Below are positions 22,126-33,654 of a DNA stretch of 64,000 nucleotides, piece by piece. Origin of the DNA: Heterohyrax brucei. Taxonomy: Eukaryota; Chordata; Mammalia; Hyracoidea; Procaviidae. The notes beneath the pieces were generated by a model that saw nothing but the letters and a program-made list of their open reading frames with translations, made no database searches and was not told where the DNA came from. The stretch is taken from contig CM053162.1 of NCBI GenBank assembly GCA_028571685.1, positions 11,908,001-11,972,000 of the forward strand. Reading direction: 5' to 3'. The first letter of the stretch is position 1. Each line of letters begins with the position of its first letter. The position numbers and the translations under genes were made by a program.

Positions 22126-22569
22126 GTAAAAATACAGTGTATCAGCTCAAAATTGCATTTATGCAACTCTCCGTACTGAATTTCTTTAAACAGGAAATAA
22201 GTTAGTATAAAAGGCATGTTGCATTTCAGTTGATCGGCCTGTTAAACTTTCTCAGATATTCAGCTTAGTGCTTGCATAATTGATTAAAAAAAGAAATCTA
22301 AGACATGTACTTTCACAGAAAAGCTTAAGATTTATTTAGGAACAATAAGACAGTCAAACAAAAGATACTAAAACACTATCATATTACATTATTTTTGTAT
22401 GTGTCTATGTTACTTTTTCAATCAATTTTCCCTTTCACATTTTATTCTAACTTAATTTCTGTTTAGGAGAAAAATCATAGTTTTGAGACTACCAAATATC
22501 AGAAGCAATCCCAAGCTTTGTAGCTAAAAAGTGTAATTCCTTTCTTTATAACTTGGACAGAGGAATTAG
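22126..22569. other. ARHGAP32 intron, nothing recognised
   Basis: Start of the 24.3-kb intron between the first two exons of the window. AT-rich, with no repeat identified here. Confidence 0.5.
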
Positions 22570-22704
22570 AAACTCATATGGTGTCATGGTTAAGTGCTAC
22601 AGCTGCTAACCAAGAGGTCGGCAGTTTGAATCCACCAGGTGCTACATGAAAACCCTATGGGACAGTCTACTGTGTCCTGTAGGGTCAGTATGAGTTGGAA
22701 TCAA
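22570..22704 (+). repeat. AfroSINE
   Basis: 'ggtgtcatggttaagtgcta' with A box, 'ggtcggcagtttgaatccac' with B box, tail 'gtagggtcagtatgagttgg'. The last bases of the tail are missing. Confidence 0.9.
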
Positions 22705-23772
22705 AGATTTATGAGTTCTCTATAAATTAAATTCTTAATGAAACATTTAGTAGTTGATTGGACGGATGGATAGAATTTCTTTTTTTTCCTCCAATTAGCA
22801 CTTTCCTCTACCATCTCCCTTATATATGTCAGAATGCTAAGACATATCTACTAGAATGTTGATAAACACTTGAAACACATGATTTATGGAGTTCTGTAAC
22901 ATGATGGGAATGTCTTCCTGTGTCTTTACAGAAGACCATGAGTGAGAAACCAGTGGTTAAACACATTTAGTAACATCAAGTCTAGATGAATGCCTTTTTC
23001 ATAGGGTAAAGAATACCAGTGGACATGTTATATGTATTTAATACTAACTACACCATGATTCCTGAAAGAAAAGAAAAAAATAATACTATTTTAAAGTAGA
23101 TATTATTCTAAAAGTAATATTAACTTAATGCATTTCCTAAACAACCCCACACACACACACAGAGTTTAAAATCCTGAGGCTTATTTTTACATATGAAAAA
23201 TAAGGCAGTGAAACTATTAAGAGCATTCTAGGGGAGGAAAATTCATAGGACTGGAAAAGTCTTTATCAGGTCTTAGAAAAATATTCAAAACTAGAATGCT
23301 ATTGCAGCAGAGAACGCATTATGAATGAAACAACTTAGAATGTTCCACAGTAGTTCTCGTGAGGTAAAAAGTTGCTGTGATTAAGTATGGTTTAAAACCA
23401 GGTCATGGGGAAGAAGTACTTATTAAGTATATATTAAGACCTATAGTGATTTAGGGAAAAATTAATTCCTACTTTATGACACTGAAAATATATTTCAAGC
23501 ACATTAAAGAGTTAATTATTTTTAACCTACGGAAATAGTAGTGTGATTATTTTGTTTTCAAATGCAAGATGAATAGTAGCTTTCTCAGGTTTAAGCAAAA
23601 AATGTATTACAAAGGAATAGGTGACTTCATGGAAACTAATAGATATTTAAAAAAAAGGAGCCATAAACTGGGAAACATATCATTTTTGGTTATGAAGAAA
23701 TGCTGCTTCCATAGTATAGAAGAATATCATTTAGATTTATGATAAAATTAAATCATATCTAAGGAGATAAAA
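22705..23772. other. Intron, no feature except a short (CA)n
   Basis: CA run near 23148-23160. No coding block or other repeat is seen. Confidence 0.5.
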
Positions 23773-23966
23773 GAAACCCTGGTGATGCAGTGGTTGAGCA
23801 CTTGGCTGCTGACTGAAATGTCAGCAGATTGAACCTATCAAATGTACTGAAAGAGAAAGATGTGGCGATCTCCCTCTGTAAAGATTTGCAACCCTTGGAA
23901 ACCCTATGGGTCAGTTCTGTTCTGTTCTGTAGGGTTGTTATAAGTCAGAGTTGACAGGACAGCAGA
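23773..23966 (+). repeat. AfroSINE, full length
   Basis: 'aaaccctggtgatgcagtgg' head; central block 'aaagatgtggcgatctccct' present in the longer SINE type; tail 'gtagggttgttataagtcag'. Confidence 0.92.
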
Positions 23967-24570
23967 ATTTTTTGTTTTTTTAAGTAGCAAAAGGGAGAAA
24001 AGATGGAAATACATATTTTTTATGTTATTTAGAAAACCAAATACATTCAAATGTTTATTCTCAATCATGGAAATACATATTTGTACAATTTTGACATAGT
24101 GTTCCACATTGGTAAACATTGTTAAAATAGCAATCTGGTTTTCAAATTATAACATTAAGTGCCGTTAAAGACAGTAGTGATTTTTACCAATGTGTAAAAC
24201 TTGTTGGCTTCAGGTACAGGCATTTTGGAAAGCATTTTGGTACTTCATGGCAAAAGACTTGCAGTATTCCTTTCATTTAAAAATTCCTTTCCTCAGGGAT
24301 TTATCCTGAGATTTCAACGCAAGAAAATATTTATTACATTATTATGTATAAAAGGAAAAAAAGAATACCCAATGTTTAGGGGCCTAATGGTTTTAACAAT
24401 TAAAAATCTGTAAGTTTGAATACAGTGAAGAAACTTGAAAAATCTTTGACCTGTATACATCTTGTGGAAGTACAGATATTAGCTAATATGTGAAATATGT
24501 TGGAGTAGCAAACATAGAGAATATTTTTGTTTTTTCTTAGTTACATTTGTCTTGATTTCAGAAACCTCAA
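23967..24570. other. Intron, nothing recognised
   Basis: AT-rich stretch before the L1 stack. The 70-codon frame at 24201-24413 has no recognisable features. Confidence 0.45.
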
Positions 24571-26026
24571 GGGGAGGTGGGGCCAAGATGGCAGACCAGA
24601 CACACATCTCCTGGATTCTCTCTGAGAACTAAGACCTAGAAAAATACACTGTGGATATTCTGGAAGAGCCACAATCTGGTGTAGGGTTCTGAGAATGGAC
24701 TGGGTAACAGGAAGGGGGAAATTACCTCTTTTGGAGGTGAGGCGGTGGTATACTGAGTCCTGTTTCTGCTGGCACATCATTTGAGAGGATTTACAGGTAC
24801 AGATGCCTTCTTTGTTAACCGGGAGGCTGGGCCTGTGACTGCTGAGTCTGTGAACCTGGCGGCAGCCAGCTACTACGCTAAACTGTAGTGTTTAAGAAAA
24901 CACATATTCCACAGTGGAGAGATTGTGCTTTGGATAGCCACATTTAGAGAACCCAGCTGTGGCTGCTGACCGAGGGTGCCAGTGCCCCTCCCCAGTTTCT
25001 TTGAACTATGCCGTATACTGCTCACTCAATGCAAGAAAGGCAGCTCAGGTGGGACACCAGCTGAGAGGTGGAATTGGCCACGCCTGAGGTCTCACCTGGG
25101 ACTAACTCACATGCCAAACAACAGTGCCTGTCCAGATAGTGCTTCTTCCAGTAGGAAAGCTGTTTTTAAGATTGTTGTACCTGGTGATCATAGTGGGGGC
25201 TGGCAGCTGAGTACACAGTGCCCTGACTCCTTCCCTCCTTGCTCCGTGTCATACCACTTGGAGGCAGCCTATGAGGTGCCATCTCTGTTAGCAAGGAAGT
25301 AGGGCCTGCCACCCCTGAGGGACTGGCTGCTTTCAGCTGCTGCTGGCTAGTGTCTCAGTGGAAAGGCAGCTTTTACGTTAACAGCAGCTAGAGAAAGCAG
25401 TGGTGATTTGTGCCTGAATGTGTTGTTGCCATTTCCATTTTCCACCACCCTTTACTGAGCCACATCATAGCATCTGTTGATGGCCCCCCAGAGACTCCAT
25501 AAGTAGGGAACAATCTTTGTCAGCCAGGAGGTGGGGCCTGCCATCTCTGAGGGTGGGCTGCTTTTAGCAGCTGCTGGACAGCAATCCTTTCAGCAGAAAA
25601 GCAGTTTTTAAGACAAACACATCAGAGAACTCGACAGTCACTGGCAGTCAAGTGTGGTGGTGTCCTTCTCTCCTCCTTTCCATGAGCTACACCATAGTTT
25701 GACTGGTGTGACAGTGGAAGATGGGCACAAGTAGCTGGCCACCTTTGGCAGCCAGGAGGCAGAGCCTTCCACCCCTGAGGGCCCAGTTGGGGGCAGCCAC
25801 CAAGCCGAGCAGCATTGTGGGGCTTGGTAGTGTTTGTATTGCCAAAGATACTATACAAAAGTCAGCTGCACCTAGATAACACAGTGGCAGCTGGCAGCCA
25901 AATCTAGCAGTGCCCCTACCTGCTCCATTCTTATAACTATGCCCCAGCTTCTGTTGGCATAACACTGGAGAAACTACACAGCTTTTGGATGGTGCGAAAG
26001 CAGCAATCAGTGTCTAACCATTTAAA
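24571..26026 (+). promoter_or_regulatory. L1-B 5' UTR: tandem ~233-bp monomers
   Basis: Five units begin at 24814, 25054, 25287, 25519 and 25747 (spacing 240, 233, 232, 228). Each opens with a variant of 'gtcagccaggaggtggggcc', passes through 'gctgcttttagcagctgctg'-like and 'gcagtttttaag' blocks, and ends with a 'cagtgcccctacctgctcc' / 'actatgccccagc' block. A partial unit precedes them. Tandem promoter monomers are known from rodent L1s; promoter function here is inferred. Confidence 0.75.
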
Positions 26027-26637
26027 GATGCAGACCACCATGGCTCTAGAAAACTCCCAAAATAAAGAATCAAAAACTTCCCAGATAAGTAGGCTTTTTG
26101 AAATTATCGGAGGTAGAAGATAAAAGAATTATGTATAGAGTTCTTCTAGAGATTAAACAAAACACAGTAGAACAAAATCAAAAATTAAGTCAGGTATATG
26201 AAATGCTAGAACATCAATGATCTGAAATCCAGCAGATCAGTAATAAAGTTACAGAATTAGACAATAAGTGAAAAGCCAAAGGGGCAGGATGGAGGGAGTG
26301 AAATACAGAATTAGTGAGCTTGAAGATAAAGCAAGTGACACCAGCATTTATGAGGAGAAATCAGATAAAAGAAACAAGAAAAATTAAGAAGCATGTGGGA
26401 CTCTGTAAAGAGGAATAATCTACAAATACTTGGAGTTCCTGAAGAGGGAGAGATAGCAGAAAATACAGAGAAAATTGTTGTAGAATTACTGACAGAAAAC
26501 TTCCCTGAAATCATGAAAGGAAACAATATAGATACCCAAGATGCTTATCAAACACCACAAAAACTAGACACCAAAAGAAAGACACCAAGACATATTATAA
26601 TCAGGCTTAATAAAATCAATCAGAAAGAGAGACTCCT
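26027..26637 (+). pseudogene. L1-B ORF1 remnant, truncated
   Basis: Starts near 'gaccaccatggctctag', with coiled-coil-like coding and several stops and frameshifts. The best-preserved block is 26393-26637: 'MWDSVKRNNLQILGVPEEGE' and 'QTPQKLDTKRKTPRHIIIRL', the RRM of ORF1p. The C-terminal domain is absent because of the junction at 26637. Confidence 0.85.
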
Positions 26638-27835
26638 TTGGCGGAGTCAAGAAGGCGGTGTAGCCATGCTTTCCTGCTGAACCATCTAAAAGCAGAGACC
26701 AACAGAATCAATCCAACCAAATTGGACACTCCAAGAGGCCTGGCCCCCTGGTAGAAATATATAAGAACAAACTGGGTGACAGATCATAGGAGTGCAAGAC
26801 CACCACAGAAGAAACAAAAAGGCTCCAAACAAAGAGATCCCATGCACAGAAGATAAAGCAAGCACAGTAAGACCCCCCTACCAAAACAAATTTGCAGTAC
26901 AGGACTGAGAGACTCCACCAGGTCTGAGAGCAAAGGTGATCCACACCTGCCTAAAGAAAGCAGCCCAGTACAGAAGGCTTATAAACAGATCAGAGGAGAT
27001 TAAGACTAGTCCAGCAATAAGAGGGCATTAGGACCCAGTGGTCCTGCAAGCCCTAGAGTGGTCCATGCTAAAGAGACTTAGCTCCCATGGTACTTGGAGA
27101 AGCAAGGAGGGAGCGTGTGTGGGGACCCAGCCAGTGGCATGAGAGCACACAAAGCCTGGAGACAAGGGTAGTTTCAGGATCTCATGCAACACTGGGGAGG
27201 CAGTGACAGTAATTTGGGGAACACGCATGACCCGGGAGAGGCAATGAGGGCGTGCACAATTTCTCCCCTGCATGTGAGCCATGGCTGTGAGTGAAGCTCC
27301 ATGGGCTATCATCCCAGCCTAGAGGCAGTGTATACAGTGACAAGGAGGACACACACATGACCTAAGAGGTGCAGATAAGGGACACACCACCCTTCCCCCA
27401 GTGAGAGAGTTGCCAGTGAAGCTCCTGGAGATCCCTTCCCCGCTGTGAGGCAACAGAAATAGCAGCAGCAGTTGTGGCTGCAACTTGTGGAATAATGCGT
27501 GTATACATTACCTCCCTCCCCCCCATGCCTGAGAGCCAGAGCTGAGGCTTTGCAAAGGATCTGTGCAATCCAGGGACAGCTGAAACAGTGACACTTGTGT
27601 CCTGCCTGTTTGAGATGGTTGTGAAAGCACAGCACCTGAAGCTGAGACAACAGCAGCCTAATGGGAGAAAGTCAAATCAAGGAATAGAAAATAATTAGAC
27701 TGTACTGAGAAACTATGGCCCAGCCCCAACACAGATGCTGGTCAGGCCAACTAAACTATTAAATTTCTTTCACTATGACTTCCAGATGGTTTGGAGGCAA
27801 CAATCAATTTCTAAATACCTAAATAAGCAGACTAC
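26638..27835 (+). promoter_or_regulatory. L1-C 5' UTR with ~125-bp repeat units
   Basis: Starts 'tggcggagtcaagaaggcgg', similar over ~20 bases to the L1-A start, but the rest resembles neither L1-A nor L1-B. At least two tandem units begin at 27197 and 27322 ('gaggcagtg', 'gaacacgcatgac' / 'gacacacacatgac', 'cagtgaagctcc' / 'gtgaagctcc'). Role inferred from position. Confidence 0.65.
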
Positions 27836-28755
27836 CATGGCTCACAAAACTCCCAAAATAAAGAAGCCAAGCCAAATGCTGCTGAGTCAGATCTGACTCA
27901 TGGCAACCCTAGGGGCCAGGGTAGAACTGAAAGCATCAGTGAATTTCCCAGAGGAAGAGGAGTTCCTACAGCTGTCAGAGACAGAATACGAAAGATTGAT
28001 ATACAGAGCTGTGCAAGGTGTCAAGAGAGAGATAAGACAAAATGCAGCAGAGCACACTGAAAAATTAAATACACTGCAAGAAATGCTTCAGCAGCAATGC
28101 CCTGAAATCGGGCAGATTAACAAGAAAATCACTGAGCTTGATAACTCAATAGAAAGAGGAACAGGATCAAGCAAATGGAATACAGAGTTAGTAAGTCTGA
28201 AGACAAAGTAAATGACATCAGCATACATGAAGAAAAATATAAAAAACTCAGTAAGAGTGAAGAATTGGTAAGGGTGATGAGGGACTGTATCAAGAGGAAC
28301 AACGGGGAAAGGATTGGAGTACCAGAACAAAGTGGGATAGCTGAAAATACAGAGAGAATTGTTGAGGCCCTGCTCATTGAATCTCACTCAAGTTACATCC
28401 CAAAAGAAAGACACCAAGCCATATCATAATCAAACTCAGTAAAACTAGAGACAAGGAGAGACTTCGGAGGGTAGCCAGAATTAACCAAAAAATAACTTAC
28501 ACAGGAAAATTATTAAGATTGTCCTCGGACTACTCAGCTGAAACAATGCTGCTAGAAGACAAGGGGATAACATACACAAAGCCCTGAAGGAAAAAAAAAA
28601 CTGCCAACCAACAGTAATATGTCCTGTAAAATTGCCTCTCAAATATGAAGGTCAAATTAAAAGACTTTTCACAGATAAACAGAAATTTGGAGAGTTTGTA
28701 GGAACCAAACCAGAATTACAAGAAACATTAAAGGAAGTTTTTTGATTAGAAAACC
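27836..28755 (+). pseudogene. L1-C ORF1 remnant
   Basis: N-terminus 'MAHKTPKIKK', then a short reverse-oriented SINE/LINE tail insertion (27863-27929), then 'FPEEEEFLQLSETEYERLIY' and coiled coil, 'DCIKRNNGERIGVPEQ', and a decayed C-terminal block to about 28745 ('ELQETLKEVF'). Several frameshifts. It is homologous throughout to L1-A ORF1. Confidence 0.88.
27863..27929 (-). repeat. Truncated AfroSINE/RTE tail inside L1-C ORF1
   Basis: 'agccaagccaaatgctgctg', 'agtcagatctgactcatggc', 'aaccctagggg' and 'gggtagaactg' are the reversed last ~65 bases of the SINE. It interrupts the ORF1 coding sequence, so it arrived after L1-C. Confidence 0.8.
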
Positions 28756-28935
28756 AGTAACATTAAGATATGTATGTAAACCTCCAACACTTGACAGTGC
28801 ATCTAGATACCATTGGGAAAGGAAATCCAAAAATAATTTTCAAAATCAAGTCACTAAAAAATAGAAATCCAGAGATCTCAGGATATAATCAACAACTACA
28901 TTATATGAAAAAGAGGGTCAAAAAATGTACACATA

Positions 28936-30883
<1,948 letters not shown>

Positions 30884-31238
30884 AAATGTACACATAGGCT
30901 TTCCAGATGTGGCGGAAGTCAAGGAGATACACAGACACTGATGTTTGGATTACTTTTATATTAATAAAGAGGACTAAGGGAGTAACTGCAAAAGAAACCT
31001 GTAATTCTGCATGTCAAAAAGCAACACATGAAACTGCAACAATTTCAGGGAATAAACGCTGAAAACCACAAAAATAAAGCACAAAGATAAAAGACTCAGC
31101 ACAGAAAATGGAAAGCAACAGAGAAACTGTCCACAACACCCAAAAAAGGCATCAGAATGACAACACAGCATGTATATCACTAATCACACTGCTGGTTTTT
31201 TGAAAAGATCAACAAAATTGATAATGCACTGGCTAGAC

Positions 31239-31288
31239 CCTAGGGTCGCCACGAGTCAGATGTGACCCGACAGCACTTGGCTTCGCAA
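31239..31288 (+). repeat. Tail-only LINE/SINE microinsertion in L1-C ORF2
   Basis: About 50 bp, 'accctagggtcgccacgagt', 'cagatgtgacccgacagcac', 'ttggcttcgc', placed between 'actggcta' and 'aacttac' of the L1 coding sequence (compare L1-A at 7266-7282). No body of a SINE is present. No clear target duplication. Confidence 0.85.
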
Positions 31289-32861
31289 ACTTACAAAAGA
31301 AAAACAGGAGAGGAAACATCCTGGATGAGAAATAAAGTGGGAGATGTCACAACAGACCCAACCCAAATCAAAAGTATCGTAACAGAATACTACAAAAACT
31401 ATAACAGATCTGAAAACCTGGAGGAAATGGACAAATTTCCAGATTCACATTATGTACCAAAATTATCACAGGGAGAAGTAGAACAACTTAATAAACCCAT
31501 TACAAAAGATGAGGTTGAAAAAGTAGTAAAAATGCAACAAATTAAAATAAGTGCTGGCCCAGATGACTTCACCAGTGAATTCTACCAAACTTTTAGAGAG
31601 GACTTAATTCCAATACTACTGAGGCTATTTCGCAGCATGGAAAAGGATGTAATACTCCCACATTCATTGTGTGAAGCCAGCATAGCCCTGATACCAAAGC
31701 CAAGGAAAGATTTCAGAAAAAAAAATTACAGACCAGTATCACTCATGAACCTAGAAGCAAAAACCTTGAACAAAATGTTAGCCAACAGAATTCAACAACA
31801 TATCAAAAAATAATTCATCATGACCAAGTTGGATTCATATCAGGGGTGCAAAGCTGGTTCAACACCATAAAAACACGTAATGTAATCAACCACATAAATA
31901 ACACAATGGATAAGAATCACTTGATTTTGTCAAATGATGTAGAAACAGCATTTAACATAGCCCAACATCCATTAATGGTAAAAAAAATCTCTGAAAAAAT
32001 AGCAATAGAAGGGAAATCTCTCAATGCAATGAGGGCCATCTACACAAAGCCAACCACCTACATCATCCTGAATGGAGAGAAGCTGAAAGAATTACCCCTC
32101 AGAATGGGAATTAGAGGAAGATGCCCACTCTCACTACTTCACTTCTACATTATACTAGAGGTTGTAGCCAGAATAATTAGCCGATATAAAAGAAGAAAGA
32201 CCATCTGCATCAGCAGAGAAGTAAAAATATCCATCTTTGCAGATGATTTGATCGTATACATAGAGAACCCTACGAAATTCATAAACTACTGAAACTAATA
32301 GAAGAGTTCAGCAAAGTGTCAAGATACAAGATAAACATAAGTTCATCAGTAGGATTCCTTTACACCAACAGATGATCAAAGAAGAAATCAAATCAATGCC
32401 ATATACTATAGTCCCCAAGAAAATACAATACCTAGGAATAAATCTAACCACAGAAATAAGACACCTATACAGAATAAAATATAAGACTTTATGGCAAGAA
32501 ACCAAAAGAGACTTACATACGTGAAGAAACCTACCTTGCTCATGTAGGAAGACTTAACATTATGAAAATGTCTATTTTCACCAAAGCAATCTACATATAC
32601 AATGCCGTTCCAATACAAATTCCAGTGTCATTTTCTTAATGAGATAGAGAAACAAGTCACCAACTTTGTTTGAAAAGCAAAGAAACTCTGGATAAGTAAA
32701 GCACTACTGAAGAAGAGGAACACAGTGGGAAGCCTCACACTACCTGTCCTTAAAACCTGTTAGATGGCCATAATAGTCAAAACAGCCTGGTACTGGTACA
32801 GAAACAGACATATAGACCAATGGAACAGAACTGACACCTCATAAATATCACTATCCTTTAG

Positions 32862-32915
32862 GGTCACCATGAGTCGGATCCAACTCGACGGCACTTGGCT
32901 TTTTGGCTTTTACAA
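32862..32915 (+). repeat. Tail-only LINE/SINE microinsertion in L1-C ORF2
   Basis: 'ctttagggtcaccatgagtc', 'ggatccaactcgacggcac', then a repeated tail 'ttggctttttggctttt'. It replaces or interrupts the L1 segment corresponding to L1-A 8855-8880. Confidence 0.82.
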
Positions 32916-33200
32916 ACAGTTGATATTTGACAAGTCCCAAATGTTGTAAACTGGGGTAAAAACAATCTCTTTAACCAATGATGTTGGCAAAATTGAATAT
33001 CCCATCTGCAAAAAACTGAAACAAGACCCGTATCTCACACAATACACAAACACTAACTCAAAATGGATCAAAGACCTAAATACCAAGCCTAAAGCAATAA
33101 AGATCATGCAAGAAAAAAATGGAGACAACAATGGATGTTCTAATACATGGCTTAGACTGACTACAAAATGTGACAAACAATGCAGGAACAACAGAAGAGA

Positions 33201-33654
33201 AAAAGTTGAGTCCTAGTGGCAACTTGAGATTAAAAAGGGGTGCACCCTGAGAACTCTGCTAAAAGACTGCAGTTGATGGTCAGTAGGCCTGGGGAGTTCT
33301 TTGGGGAGCATGGAGAGCATGTCCCCTAGACCTGATGCTGCCCCTGTTCATAAATCATTACTGAGGTCAGCTCGTTGAACAGGAATAGCTTGGACTTGGG
33401 GACAGAGTGACCGTATCATGTGTGCACTCTGGTTTTGTGCATCTATATGATGTCCTAGTGGCCTCCTACTAGAGGGGAGTAGAGAGGGTGGAGAAGAGGG
33501 GACAGGAGATTGTTAAGAGGATATGACATGTATACAATGGAAAGGAGGAGTGTGCTGTCACCAGACAAGGAGAGCAATAGGAGCTGCACATAGGCAGCCA
33601 TGCAAATTAAACTGGATTGTATACTTTCACTCAATCACAATAAATACATTTTTT
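33201..33654 (+). mobile_element. L1-F: 3' UTR-only L1 insertion
   Basis: 'aagttgagtcctagtggcaa' onward is the last ~450 bp of the L1 3' UTR, inserted into L1-C ORF2. 'agaagag' on both sides (about 33192-33198 and 36632-36638) is a possible target repeat. Its tail was later entered by L1-E; the end of its tail is at 36627-36634. Confidence 0.78.

Larger units (their letters stand above)
24571..26637 (+). mobile_element. L1-B: old L1 head (5' UTR and part of ORF1)
   Basis: Begins 'ggggaggtggggccaagatg' with a YY1-type core (24584-24592). The 1.4-kb 5' UTR is a tandem array of about 233-bp units, followed by a decayed ORF1. The L1 stops abruptly inside ORF1 at about 26637, where a different L1 5' end (L1-C) begins. 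I could not find the rest of L1-B on the far side of L1-C, so L1-B and L1-C may be a chimera rather than a nested pair. Confidence 0.85.
30897..33200 (+). pseudogene. L1-C ORF2 remnant, reverse transcriptase part
   Basis: No endonuclease. From 31191 the frame reads the linker, then 'AGPDDFTSEFYQTFREDLIP', 'NYRPVSLMNLEAKTLNKMLA', 'GVQSWFN'-like sequence and 'FADDLIVYIENP' (about 32235-32270), the catalytic FADD of L1 reverse transcriptase. Thumb and later segments follow with many stops. Two tail-only microinsertions (31239-31288, 32862-32915) interrupt it, and L1-F breaks it at about 33200. Confidence 0.88.
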
